DNA of 64,000 nucleotides from Lactuca virosa (Eukaryota; Streptophyta; Magnoliopsida; Asterales; Asteraceae). The first letter of the stretch is position 1, and every line of letters begins with the position of its first letter. Below the pieces are notes generated by a model. That model saw nothing but the letters and a program-made list of their open reading frames with translations. It did not search any database and was not told the DNA's origin. Position numbers and translations under genes: made by a program. The stretch is from contig CAKMRJ010000001.1 of the NCBI GenBank assembly GCA_928212115.1, forward strand, positions 188,529,676 through 188,593,675, given 5' to 3'. Of the stretch, positions 12,300 to 25,156 are shown one piece after another.

Positions 12300-15200
12300 T
12301 AGTGTTGTTTGACTCGGGTGCGAGTCGATATTTCGTGTCCTTAGCTATTATTCGCCACATTAGTGTCCGACGTGAGGCGTTGAGTCGACCTCTGAGAGTT
12401 TCTATTGCCGATGAGCATGCGGTTTTTGCTACTGATGTATTCTGATAGTGTGTACTAGAGTTTTTCGATGTTGAGTTCTCGATAGACCTGGGACCGATTG
12501 CGATGGGTGATGTATGCGTTATAGTGGGCATGGACTGGTTGAGTCGGTTTGGAGCTGTAATTGACAGTGAGCGTCAGACGGTGACTATACGAGACCCTAG
12601 TGGGTTAGTGCTTACAGTGTATGGTGAGGGTACCAGATCTGCATCAGCTTTCTACTCTGCCGCCAGAGCCAGACAGAGTCTATAGTAGGGATGTATGGGC
12701 TTTTTGGCGTATGTGATGGATATGCGGGTCGCTACAGAGAGGCCGAGTTCTATCTCCGAGGTTCCGATAGTGTGCGAGTTTCCGAAAGTTTTTCCCGAGG
12801 AGTTGCCGGGTGTGCCTCCCGAGAGGCAGGTGGAGTACCGGATTGATTTGGTTCCGGGTGGGGCGCCTATTGCCAAGGCACCTTATCGCCTTGCACCGCC
12901 AAGGATACAGGATTTATCCTCACAGCTCCAGGCGCTGCTGGGGAAGGGGTTCATCAAACCGAGTAGCTCACCTTGGGGAGCTCTGGTCCTTTTTGTCAAG
13001 AAAAAGGATGGTTCACACCGGATGTGCATAGATTACCGAGAGTTGAACAAGCTGACGGTCAAGAACCGTTATCCACTTCCGAGGATCGACTATTTATTCG
13101 ATCAGTTACAGGGGGCATCTTGGTTCTCCAAGATTGATTTGAGATATGGATATCATCAGATGAGAGTTTGCGAGGAGTATATTCAGAAGACGACCTTTAG
13201 ACCTCGTTATCGGCACTATGAGTTTGTGGTGATGCCTTTCGGGCTCATCAACGCACTGGTAGCGTTCATGGACCTCATGAACCGGGTGTGCAGACCCATG
13301 TTGGATCGATCGGTGATCGTTTTCATCGACGATATTCTGGTGTACTCGAGGTCTAGAGAGCAGCACGAGGGGTATCTTAGAGAGATTCTTGGAGTTTTAA
13401 AGTCGGAGAGGCTTTATGCCAAATTCTCCAAGTGTGATTTCTGGTTATGAGAGGTACAGTTCCTGGGACATCTCGTTAATTAGAATGGGATATTGGTCGA
13501 CCCGGCCAAGATTGAGGCACTTATGAGATGGGAGGTGCCGAGATCTTCGTCCGAGATCAAGAGTTTTCTGGGTTTGGCCGGTTACTATCGGAGATTTATC
13601 AGAGACTTCTCCAAGATTGCTGTCCCACTCACTAGATTGACCCGGAATGGTGTTACTTTTACTTGGGGACCCGAGCAGCAGGCCTCATTTGAGACTCTTC
13701 GCCAGAGATTGTGCGAAGCCCCGGTGTTATCCCTTCCTGAGGGAGTGGATGATTTCGTAGTTTACTGTGATGCCTCTATATCGAGGATAGGAGAAGTGTT
13801 GATGCAGAGGGGACACGTGATTGCATATGCATCGAGGCAGTTGAAGCCTCATGATACGAGGTATCCCACCCACGATTTGGAGTTGGGAGCGGTGGTGTTC
13901 GCCCTCAAGATCTGGTGTCACTACCTGTATGGAGTCCGGTGTACCATATACACAGACCATAAGAGCCTGAAGTATCTCATGGATCAGCCCAATCTGAATA
14001 TGAGACAGAGGAGGTGGTTGGATGTAGTGAAGGTCTCCGATTGCGAGATCTTATATCACCTAAGCAAGGCTAACCTGGTAGCCGATGCCTTGAGTCGTAG
14101 AGCCGAGAGCGCTCCGATCCGAGATGTGTGTATGAGGATGACGGTGATAACTCCAGTCTTAGATACCATCCGAGAGGCTCAGGTGGAGGCTGTGAAACCG
14201 GAGAACCGCAAGAGGGAACGTGTGGTCGGGCAGATTTCCGAGTTCCAGATAGATTGTCGGGGGCTTATTACTTTCTGTAGACGGATTTGGGTCCAACATA
14301 CGGGTGGAGCTCGGCGTATACTGATGGAGGAGGCATATAGATCGAGATTCTCAAAACGACCAGGGGCCACTAAGATGTATTTAGATCTGAAGAGGGATTA
14401 TTGGTGGCCCTGTATAAAGAGGGATGTGGCTTGGGTAGTCGAGAGATGCTTGACCTGTCATCGGGTCAAGGCAGAGCACCCGCGACCCCATGGTCATCTG
14501 CATCCTTTAGAGGTTCCCCAATGGAAGTGGGAGTAGATCACCATGGATTTTATCACCAACTTACCGAGGAGTTCGCGTGGAGTAAACACGATATGGGTGA
14601 TTGTAGACCGGCTGACGAAGAGTGCTCACTTTCTCGCCATCAGTGAGAGCTCTTCTGCAGAGAGACTGGCCGATATTTATGTGAGAGAGGTGGTAGCACG
14701 GCATGCGGTGCCGACCTCGATAGTGTTAGATTGAGATGTGCGCTTTACTTCCAGGTTTTGGAAGACGTATCATGTGGAGTTAGGTACCCGGTCACATTTC
14801 AGTACCGCATACCACCCGCAGACAGACGGGCAGAGTGAGCGGACGATTCAGACGCTCAAGCACATGCTACGTGCATGTGTCATGGACTTCGGAGGAAGTT
14901 GGGACACCTATTTGCCCTTGACTGAGTTTTCTTACAACAACAGCTACCATTATAGTATTGGCATGCCTCCCTTCGATCTTTTATATGGGAGGAGGTGTCG
15001 GGCTCCCATCTGTTGGGGACAGGTAGGGCAGCGAGTGATGGGGAGCACTGAGATAATGCTCAAGATGACGGAGCAGATTCAGAAGGTCAGACGGAGGTTA
15101 CTGACAGCCCAGAGTCGCCAGAAGAGTTATGTAGATCGGCGATGATCCGAACTAGAGTTCCATGTTAGAGATTTTGTCCTCCTAAAAGTATCCCCTTGGA

Positions 15201-15606
15201 AAGGGGTGATCCGATTCAGGAAACGGGGCAAGATGGGGCCCCGATACATTGGTCCTTTCTGACTGATCACCAGAGTAGGTAAGGTAGCTACCGGCTGGAG
15301 CTACTTGCAGAGTTGAGTCAGATTCATAACACCTTTCACGTGTCTCAGTTGAGGAAGTGTGTAGCCGATGAGACGGCGGTGGTACCATTAGAGGACATTC
15401 AGTTGGATGCGAGCCTGAATTATATTGAGAGGCCGATCGCGATCTTGGATACGAAGGTAAAGGTTCTGAGGAACAAAGAGGTACCCCTTGTTCAGGTTCA
15501 GTGGCAACATCGGAAGGGATCCGAGTGGACTTGGGAGCCGGAGTCCGAGATGCGCGAGCAATATCCAGAGTTATTTCCGAGGCATCACTTCGAGGGCGAA
15601 GTTTGA
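12300..15606 (+). pseudogene. pol: E pol polyprotein (broken)
   Basis: Order of domains: aspartic protease (LFDSGASRYF near 12305), linker, RT (VKKKDGSHRMCIDYREL at 12991, FIDD catalytic motif at 13322-13333), RNase H (YCDAS near 13762, TDHKSL near 13954), integrase with a zinc region (14320-14470) and a DDE core with YHPQTDGQSERT at 14809, and a C-terminal domain ending at 15606. Stops: 12443, 12446, 12683, 12686, 13448, 13481, 14534, 14732, 15143, 15260. There is a one-base frameshift near 15285. In the integrase zinc region the two histidine positions read Tyr and Arg. All stops are TGA or TAG, none TAA. Confidence 0.93.
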
Positions 15607-15610
15607 TTCT

Positions 15611-15622
15611 AGTGGGGGAGAA
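15611..15622 (+). promoter_or_regulatory. Polypurine tract of E
   Basis: AGTGGGGGAGAA directly before the 3' LTR start. Confidence 0.88.
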
Positions 15623-15623
15623 T

Positions 15624-17196
15624 TCTAACATCCGGACTCCCAGGTATATTATTATATATTTATTTTTGAGATCTATTGAGAAACTCGACGAGTTGGTGCC
15701 TCAACTCGTCGAGTAGAAACGATTGACCACGAGGGTTTAATAACCGACTCGACGAGTCAGATATTCGACTCACGGAGTTGCCGCTGTGAGATGAAACCCT
15801 AAATCACCGGGGTTGGGGCCTATTTAAAGGAACTTATGATCACATTTCCGCCTCACCAGCTACCCAACTCCCCTGTGTGAAACCCTAATCGGCCATTGAG
15901 CTAAGAGAGAGTGATTGAACTAATATTTGAGTGTTTTCGTGAATCTTTTGGAAGGGAAGATGTGAGATACAAGCAAGGAACGAGGAGAAGCTGTGGGATC
16001 CAGTTTTCTTTCACTTGGAGTTTCTGTTGGAAGGTACAAGCCATCACCTTGCTCATCATGTTGTTTAGATCTTGTTAATAAGGAACTTTTGGGGCTTTTT
16101 CCATATTTCATTGAGTTTTTGTATGACTTGTGCTTGCCAAGTATTGAGACATCAGATCTGGACCTTGTGAGGTCCATAGAGGCTAAAGGTTCCAGCTTTA
16201 TCCAGCCATAAAAGAGTTATTATGCTTAAACACCTTAGTAAGAGCTTGTCGTGGCATTATGGAGCAAATATGCCATGCATGAACGTAAAGATTGAAGCTT
16301 TACGTGACATTTGAACCTTGGGAGGCGAGATATAGAGTTTGGAGTGGTAGATTTGCCTTTAAAACGTCTGAATGAGATCTTGACTTAAGGAACTCGAAGA
16401 GTCAATGAGCTGACTCAACGATTCGGCTAGGGTTTTCCCTGATAAGTCTGGACAAGGGTAACACGGCGAGTTGATGAGACAACTCGACGAGGTAAGTTGG
16501 GTTTTTGCGATGTTGATCTGAGGAACAATGAGGACTCGGCGAGTCACATAGATGCACTCGGCGAGTCAGGTCAACATGGAGAGTTGACTCGAGTATTGAG
16601 TTCTGTTGACTTTAGGGTTTGGCCAATCATGACTTATGGAGACCATGGTGGGGGTAAAATGGTCTTTTTCCCAATCCAATAGTGAGATTTAGAATTTGTG
16701 ATTAAGGTGTTAATTAGAGATAATTATCATATGTGATTACGCGGAGGCTAGATTCGGTGATTCGTGTTCGAGGAGTACACATTTTCTTAGCCTACTTACG
16801 AGGTAAGTTTTCTCACTATACTTACCTAGAGTGGTAATCTATGTGTGACCGGAGGGTCTTATGTGCTTATATTGAGTATTGAGATATCCTGGATTATTTC
16901 TTTGTGATTTATGTTGCGTATTATTTGCGTGCCTTATTGAGTTAGGACCTGAGGGTCCAAACCGAGTTGCGAGACCGGAGGGTCTTCACTGAGATACCGG
17001 ACCGGAGGGTCCACCCGAGTTGTGGGACTGGAGGGTCCCACTGAGACACATTGACTGGAGGGTCTTACTGATTTATAGCCATGAGAGGCTAATGAGATAG
17101 GTGTGGTATTTTGGGGAACTCAGTAAGCTTTGTGTTTATCGTGTTATATGTTATGTGTTTCAGGTACCTCTCAGGACCGCGGGAAGGCACCGACAT
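15624..17196 (+). mobile_element. E 3' LTR, truncated at its end
   Basis: Starts TCTAACATCC (second base changed from the usual G). Alignable to the 5' LTR up to the GGGAAGGCAC block near 17190, after which the last ~170 bp are missing and F LTR sequence begins. It holds about 280 bp (16458-16740) absent from the 5' LTR, including further ACTCGGCGAGTC palindromes, so the 5' copy probably suffered a deletion. Confidence 0.9.
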
Positions 17197-18356
17197 ATAT
17201 ATCATAGTATAATTACAATATGCAGAAACATGTTGCTAATGTGTGTGCGTACCGTCGAACCTTTACCTTCTCACGAATCAATGAAGCACCTAAACAACAT
17301 TTATAATCAACTGGTAAGCACGAAGCTTAGTGAGTTCCTTAAAATAACATATATCACAATACATATACATTCATACAACTAATGGCTCACGACCATTCGC
17401 CGATTCACCAATAATACATGTATCTAGACTTACGGCCTACCTGCCATTTTATCATCAACACGGGTCTATGTGTACTTACGGTCTACCTGCCATTTCAGCA
17501 ACAGTTGGGCCTATAGGCTCCCGAACTTTTGTCGTTCTGCTATCATCACCTAACTAAATCTTAATAGATAATTCAAATATCACAATAATTACGCACATAG
17601 AGACTGCACTTTAGACTTTACTAGTATATGCACATTTATACTTTCTACTCTACCGGTTTCAAGTATATTAAAACTTAAGAACATAGAGATTATACTATCA
17701 GCTCTACTCTACATGATCTATACCTTAACATAGATGGAATTATATTGTAATACATTGTATAGTGAGATAACTCGCCTCGATAATTTCTCAGACGATTAAC
17801 AACTATCTTGGTAATTCGGTTGGAGAGCAGACTGCCTAACGAGTATTAACCTATAACACTATAACTTATTAGTACCTATAGCAATCTGGTAATGGAGGCC
17901 ATATCTTTTCACTAATTCCAACGAATATCGAGAGTTCTATCGAATATGGATCAGCCAGGCAGGACAGTTAGGAGGCAGGATCATTTTGACATATAGCATT
18001 TCTGAAATCCAAAAACCAAGCAAACATGCCCATTCTAGACACATCTCCTATAAGTACATCAAACATTATTATAACGGGAATTATTGATAAATCTTATTTA
18101 TACATTCATAGCAACGACTATGAATATAAGTTACACATAAAAGCATAGTAAGGGCAACTTAACTTACACGAGTTTCTCGCGAAAACCGGGATTTGCACAA
18201 AAAGGACTCCAACCCAAACACTTCGTTTCGCTAGGCTCCTAGATACTCCAGAGCCTCGCTAAAAGTTTGAAAGTTTGAAAAACGTTGGACTTGAGGGTGG
18301 TGGAAAGATCAGAGAGTTTTGGGTGAAGGTGTGAGGGAAATGAACTGAAAATCGCA

Positions 18357-19625
18357 TCATACGATACTTATAAATGAGGCATTTTTCCTATCACCTCATG
18401 TATTTGAAACTCCCACACAAATTTCCAAGCACCTCATGCATTTGAAACCCCCACACCTTTTCAAATTCAAAGTAATTAATCACACATCATGAAAGGTTTT
18501 ATAACTTATATAATATGTTTAATAAGCAATTAATGGATAGTCTACTATAAAAATGTCAATCTTTTTTAGTTGACACACAAATACAAATCACATACAAACT
18601 TCACAAAGAAAACAAGTTTAAAGGTTTTGTGTTGGTTTGAGGGCTTTGGACCATTTTTCGAGCCATGTTATTATGTTAAAGTTTTTAATTTGTAAGTTTG
18701 TTATATACTAATTCTTTTTTTTATTTTTTTCTTGGTTTAAGTATTCTTTAAAGACAATCACTATATGTTGTGGTTGAAACTTTAATGTAATTAGATTAGA
18801 TTCATGTTATCGATCATATGTTATTGAAAGTGATATAGATAATATTTAATTAAATATTGTATATATGTTTGTATGTTTGTGTTCCTTCAAAGTAATAATT
18901 ATTTAAAAATCATAGATATTCAATATTATCCATAGCATCCATGTAAGTCTCTTTTAAAATGAAAATTGTCTATCTTATCACTTTATATTTTAGTATATGT
19001 TTAACATTTTAATTATAATAATAAGTGTCTTTTAAAAGTTTTTTTTCGTTTATTAATGATAATAAGTGGTTTTTAAAACTAATGAGCCATAATTATAAAT
19101 AATAAAATCAAATTATAAAAATCATGGATATGTCATATTATCCATGCAAGTCTCTTTTGAAATGCAAATTGTCTATTTTATCAGTTTATTATTTAGTGTA
19201 TGTTTCACATTTTAATAATAATGTTAAGTGTTTATTAGAAGTTTTCTTTAACTTATTAATAATAATAAGTGGTTTAAAACTAAAGAACAATAATTTTAAA
19301 TGATAATAACATCAATTTATAAATTACATAACGTTAACAACAAATAAATTGTATTTTAAATGAACATCATTATTGAAATTAGAAAATAATCTCATAAGTA
19401 AAAAATTTAAATTGATCAATCATAACAATTGTTAAAAATAATATTAAATAGATAATTATATTTAATTTTATCAATGAGGAATATGGGTTGATGTCAATGA
19501 ATAATATTGTTCAAAATATTACGTCCAAGTTAATGTCAGTAACATAATCATTTTAAACATATATTTTTCAACATTTAACAATATATTTTTAACCTACGCT
19601 ACGCAACGCGCAGGAATTCGTCTAG
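18357..19625 (+). mobile_element. Non-autonomous Helitron
   Basis: Starts TC, ends CTAG, and sits between A (18356) and T (19626), as Helitrons do. A hairpin at 19593-19614 ends 7 nt before the CTAG. The other F LTR shows the uninterrupted A|T site near 4719. The 1,269-bp body is AT-rich, has no Rep/helicase frame, and contains a ~210-bp tandem duplication (about 18906-19116 and 19117-19326). It must have been mobilised in trans. Confidence 0.85.
19593..19614 (+). terminator. Helitron 3' hairpin
   Basis: Stem CCTACGC / GCGCAGG with one A-C mismatch and an 8-nt loop (TACGCAAC). It sits just upstream of the CTAG end and is the expected rolling-circle stop signal. Confidence 0.8.
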
Positions 19626-20326
19626 TGTATATATAAGAGTTACCAGACGCGCCACACACCATTCACAGGCACGCGGCTCTGGCTTTCGCTCCACCTGCTG
19701 CTCGCTACATGTCGGCCGCCTAGTCGTCCGTGGCATTCTTCTAGATCATAGGTGCGCCACGCATTTATGGGCAACGCACAATTTTTTGCACTTTTTCTAA
19801 AATTCGTATCTTTCTCATACTACCTCCGTTTTTACATTCTTTATATCCACGTGTAGCTATCGACGAGTACTACAACTTTCATTTATACTACGTTGGCTCA
19901 TTCTCATTTTAGTTTTAATTTTATATTTTTAAAGGGCTTAGACTGTTAAAACCCGTATAAAAATCATAACTCTTTCATATGCATCCCATTCTCGACTGTT
20001 TTTATATCGACAAAATTCTATTAACAAGATATTCAACTATCACTTAGATTATTTCGGCTTAAAATCAACCGATCTTAATTTCGATTTCTATGTCCACAAT
20101 GTTGCGTTGAAACTTCAAAAAATCATAACTTCCTCATACGAAGTTAGATTTAGGCGTTCTTTATATGAAGACTCTCGCTTTTATGAATACTACGACTTTT
20201 GTTTAGATTACTTAAGATAATAAGCAATCTATATCTGATTCACTTTTCACGACCCGCTTTGTCGAATCGGGCTGAATGCGAAACTTCGAAGAAACATAAC
20301 TTTTTCCTACGAATTCAGATTCAATC

Positions 20327-20437
<111 letters not shown>

Positions 20438-20565
20438 ATCGTATGGATGATTCCTACATGTTTATGAGGATTAATTTAGCTAAAAAGTAATATATTTCTA
20501 CTTTGAGTTTAATAAACAAACATTTTATATTAAATCCTACTGAATGGTAAAAATGGGGTGTTACA

Positions 20566-22440
20566 AGAATCCTCCTAAAGGGGATGGTTTTGGTGCCCTT
20601 GGATAGGGTTTATGGAAGCCTCCAACTTATAAAAGGAAACTAGATAAATATTGTTTTGAAATATTATTAATGGTTTAAGTTCAAATCTAGGGTTTTTGGG
20701 ATTATCTGGCAGCTATATAAAGGGATGTACTCTTGGTAATTTCGAACTAACCTAACCAAGAAGGGGAATTTAAAATTATCCATCCTCTCCCCTCTCTACT
20801 TCAATCCTAGGGTTTCTTGAATTTTGGGTGTGACATATTAGAGGTTGCCATACTTTTGGAACTAGTTTTTCAAGGAGAATTTCAAGAGTATTTTCATTGA
20901 CTTAGTTCGACTTAAGCTATAAGGTATGTGGTTCTATTCATGCATTTGATTTCATAGGGTTTATAGTTTTTGTTACATAAGTATGTTGCTATTAATTGAG
21001 AAATGACGTAGATCCTTTAGGTTGTATGTACCTTTAAGTGTTAAGTGAAATTTTGCATGTACAAATTAATTGTAACTTAAAAACCCCAATAATAACTTCC
21101 TCGTTTCTTACATGTTTTCGATGTTCTTTTTATCCACATGAAGATTTAAACATACTCTACACTTATGTTAAGTCATATCTAACCGAATTAATACGGGCCG
21201 TAATCTATTAAGTCATAAAGTTGGCCTAAAAAGCATAAAATTCACATTTTATCCTTTTGACCAAATATGGATATTCTCATGCAATGTTTCTCTTGAACTT
21301 ACTCATATAAAATCTTTTTTTAGCCATTTTTATGAAGTCGTAACTTCATAATCTCACAAGTTTCTCATAATTGACCATTTTTCCCTTTTGGTCAATATTT
21401 GACTAAAACTTAAATTCACTAATTTTCAGGTTCATACACCTACCCTATAAATAGAGATGCCAAAATTGGATTCAAGACGGATCCCTTAACCCAAATCCTG
21501 ACTACCCTCACCCACTATCAAAGAACGTGATCTACTTGAAGAACAGGACACATTCTTCCTTCCTACATGACACGTTAGACTAATAGAAACCAAATTATTT
21601 AGAGTTTATTGTTTTGTGGTTCAAGGAGGTTGTCCAAGTTGCTGACCTACTTCTAGTGTGTGACTTTGAATGAGGAATCTTGGTTTGGATTCTCTACATC
21701 CATCCAATTGGATATAGGAAAAATAAAGGCTCTAATAACATGGATTCTTATCTTTTGCTATGTGATGTTTAAGTTACATTAAATTGTTTGAAATTGTGAT
21801 CCTCCCATGGATTATGGGTTTTGTATGTTTGCTTCTGTTGTGACATTGTGGCTTGTGTATATCCCCATAATACCTAATTTCGTGTTATGACTTATGAACC
21901 TAGAGAAAATGACTTTACTTTAAGTGTAGAGAACTTGGGTTCGGAATCTAAAAGCATGTGTGTTGTAGAATTCAGGTTTGTTTTTGCCATGGTTATATTC
22001 AACGCTTCTTAACCTCATAAACCTTGTAATATAAAAATAGTTTTGAAAATATATTTGGGAGTTTGAATTTTGAATTAGAATATTATCATTATCTAAACCC
22101 ATTCAAGAGTCTAACCCCATGTTTACTCACCAAGTATAACGTTATTATTTGGCATGTACTTATATTAGAAGATCAAAACATAGGTAGATGAGGTAACATG
22201 CGCATTTTAGAGAGATATATATCTTGTACTGGTTATCCTTGAACTATTTTTTTTGATGTGAGTGTATATCCTCATATAGTTATAATTTCTAAACTTGGAC
22301 TGTGTAATGTCTCATTTTCACAACAAAAAAAATTCATTTTTAATTAAGGTAAAACATCATATTTAAAAAAAAACCAAGTTAAGAAAACCATTTGTTCCAA
22401 AATACAATTTTTTGAAAATTAGAGAATTGAAATAAATACA
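20566..22440. other. Unassigned LTR-like non-coding sequence
   Basis: No protein motif in any frame. Two plus-strand TATA-like boxes (CTATATAAAGG near 20713 and CTATAAATAGAG near 21452), each followed by pyrimidine-rich sequence, suggest fragments of one or two LTRs. I cannot place edges. AT- and A-rich at 22320-22440. Confidence 0.4.
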
Positions 22441-23342
22441 GAATCTCCACTGCTACTGATGAGTGTGTACAGTCTCGCCTTCCCACGATCACCAATAGTA
22501 CCTGAAAAACATTTAATCCACACATGTACGCCAAAGCTTAGTGAATTCCCCCAAAATACCACACATCATAATATACATACAATGCATGCACACATGAGCC
22601 CTGAGTCTGTTTGGACCTCTTCGCAAGGCCTGCAACATGCCTGGATCGCTCCCGAGCCTACAGTCTGAATGGACCACCTTGCAAGGCCTATAGTACACCT
22701 GGACTGCTCTCTCTCAGCATACAGCTGATCCACATGTGGCCTACAGCATACCACTGACCCACTCGGGTATCTTGGCCTACAACATAAATCATAACCACCT
22801 CAACCCACCACCCAAAATGTTGACATATGCAACAAAAAAGCAATCAAGTAAACACATAAACACAGGTAACTATCTCCACTAATCTACATGTCTAATATCT
22901 CACTCCCGCATAATAGGCCTCATACAATACACTATGTAACTACCGGCAGATCTCGAAGGAATGCATAACTATATGTAACCATAGCTGAGATAGACATTCG
23001 AACATGTGATCCCACTCTAGAGCCAAAACCATACAATGAACAAGCAAGAAATCCAAGATCAAGAGTTCTTAGGCTATCCTATGTTACAACATACAACCCC
23101 TAGGGCACTCCACTTAACTATTACCAACCTACTGGTACTCTAACCAGCATACCAATACTCTTATATCCTGACCCACAATGATATACACTGTAACACATAG
23201 TATATTGAGGAAACTCATATGAACCGAAGACCCAAGGAAATATAGCAGCACCCTCACTCCATGTATTGATCACTCCCTCGAGTCGGCTGGCACCAAATAC
23301 AGATAAATACTTAATTAATAACCAAAGTCCTTCAAGTTTGAC
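22441..23342 (-). mobile_element. Minus-strand LTR fragment of the E/F/G group
   Basis: The stretch 22490-22565 is the reverse complement of the conserved LTR block (GTGTGGTATTTTGGGGGAA, then CACTAAGCTTTG and a CAGGTAC word). An array built on GCAAGGCCTRCARCATRCC lies at 22620-22790. No coding. It is bounded on the right by the start of the G LTR. Outer limits are approximate. Confidence 0.6.
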
Positions 23343-23661
23343 TTTAACATCCAGATTATTAGAGGTAATTAGTCCTAATATATTTAATTTGGAAGTGACT
23401 ACGTCGTGGTGAAGGCATCCCACGACGTGGTAATGCAGGAAAATTCACAGATCATTTAGTGATTCGCACGATGTCGCATCTATTAGCCACGACGTGGCGA
23501 CCATGTGTCATGATAACCCTAATTTTTTGAATATTTAAAGGAAATTAGGGAGGTAAAGGTTTCCCATCTTAAGCCTCCGTCACTCTCAACCCAGAGATCC
23601 TAACCCTAATCCTCATTGGTGCTCTTATGCTTATTTTAGTAAACTTGTGGCGGTTTTGAAG

Positions 23662-23702
23662 GAAGAAGAAGAAGAAGAAGAAGAAGAAGAAGAAGAAGAA
23701 TT
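23662..23702. repeat. (GAA)n microsatellite
   Basis: About 13 GAA units inside the G LTR. Confidence 0.95.
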
Positions 23703-24719
23703 AGTGATTGGTTCAACAAGAGATCCTTTCCTTCATTTGTGTGCGTCTTCAAGACTCCTTGTAAGTCCTCAAGCTTCAACTGTTTTGGGTTCTTCTTCAT
23801 AGATCTAGGTTTTGGAGCATGTTTGGTCCTTTTTGAAGTGGTTTGAGTGATATTAAGAGATAAAGTTTGCAATATTATGGTTTCTCTATGTCCCTTGAAT
23901 TTCATATCTTACAGATCTAGAATTTTGTAGTAGGATGGGAGCCATGCAATTATTTTAGGTCATTTTGTTCCCCTTTGACCTAGTTTGAAGAAGGACATGC
24001 ATGGGTCAGGAATATCCATAAAGTTTAGATTTTTATGGACCATTAGGAGTCCTAGAAGCATTTTGGAGAAGATGGACTAAGGACTTTTGGGATTAAGTGC
24101 TTAATGGTCGAGTCCTTGCCATTTTAGCCTTTTGGATCTAAGACTTGAGATCTAGACCTCTTAGTGGGTCTCCAGGGATAAAGGTGGAAATTTTATCTGT
24201 TTGGACATTAGAAATGATCAGGTCTAGACCTTGGAACCTTTAGAATTGGAGGATTCGACTTAAGCCATTAACACATTGTAAACCTAGTGCCCACGACGTG
24301 GTGTAGGTTGCCACAACGTGGCGACTAGGGAAAACGTGTCTGATTTTTCGTTTGAAGGCCACAACGTATCCAAGGATGGCCACGACGTGGAGGGTCAACC
24401 TTGACCGTTGACTTTGACTTTTTACTTGCATTGACTTTTGGTCAAACCCCTAGTTTTGGAAGGAAAGATAAGGTTATACTTTGTATGTCTGAATAGGTGG
24501 GTTGTAGGATCTGTATTTGTGGCAGTAGGAGCAGTAGCAGTTGATCATCATTTGTTAGTTGATTCTCTTCACTCTAGTCGTGGGTCAAAGACACCAATGT
24601 CGGCCCACTGGATTATGTTTGTAGGATGATAGTTGTCTTTGTGACACTTATTATTATGCTTGTATCTACTTGCTGTCTTTATGACTATTGTTGATATGAT
24701 TGTATGCTTAGTTGTAGGG

Positions 24720-24852
24720 GTGAAATAGACCCACTACCGGTTGAAAGAGACCGAAGGGTGTGAAATAGATCCAGTACCGGTTAAAGATACCGAAGGGGGT
24801 GAAATAGACCCAATACAGGTTTCAAGATACTAAAGGGAGTGAAAGGACCCAG
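24720..24852 (+). repeat. ~40-bp array in G LTR
   Basis: Four units starting TGAAATAGA at 24721, 24761, 24800 and 24840, with CCAGTACCGGTT and ACCGAAGGG in each. It takes the place that the GACCGGAGGGTC array holds in E. Confidence 0.85.
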
Positions 24853-25143
24853 TTTAGTTTTGAACTGTTATGTGTGTATGGTATGGGGTATTTTGGGGGA
24901 ACATACTAAGCTTTGTGCTTACAGTTTTTATGGTTATGGTTTCAGGTACTTCCAGTTTGAAAGGGAAGGGCCCGACATGATCTTACCGCATCCACCAGCA
25001 TTCTACATTTTATGACATGATTTTTACTTTGATAACTATTTTATACATTATCACGTTTTTATGGTTGTTGAAATGAATGAATGAGGTTTCTGTTGGTTTT
25101 AAAAATGAAATTTTTACATAGTAATTTTTAGGACGTTACAAGT

Positions 25144-25156
25144 TGGTATCAAAGCC
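25144..25156 (+). promoter_or_regulatory. Primer-binding site of G
   Basis: TGGTATCAAAGCC: one mismatch to the initiator-Met tRNA complement, 3 nt after the LTR end. Confidence 0.85.

Larger units (their letters stand above)
8878..17196 (+). mobile_element. Element E: degenerate full-length Ty3/gypsy retrotransposon
   Basis: Layout: 5' LTR 8878-10348, PBS 10352, leader, gag-pol frame 11024-15606, PPT 15611-15622, 3' LTR 15624-17196. Domain order protease, RT, RNase H, integrase places it in Ty3/gypsy (Metaviridae type). Thirteen in-frame stops and one frameshift make it inactive. The 3' LTR lacks about its last 170 bp, so no target duplication can be checked; the left flank is CTGCA. Confidence 0.95.
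23343..25140 (+). mobile_element. Element G 5' LTR
   Basis: Starts near 23343 (TTTAACATCC, compare TGTAACATC in E) and ends GGACGTTACA at 25140, followed by a PBS. It contains four CCACGACGTGG palindromes (23420, 23487, 24291, 24380), a GAA run, a ~40-bp array and the AAGCTTTGTGCTTA block near 24909. The left edge is less certain than the right. Confidence 0.8.

Noticed and set aside
20566..22440. Host gene promoter or first exon
   Set aside because: TATA-like boxes are present, but there is no open frame or splice pattern that I could support; LTR fragments are the simpler reading.
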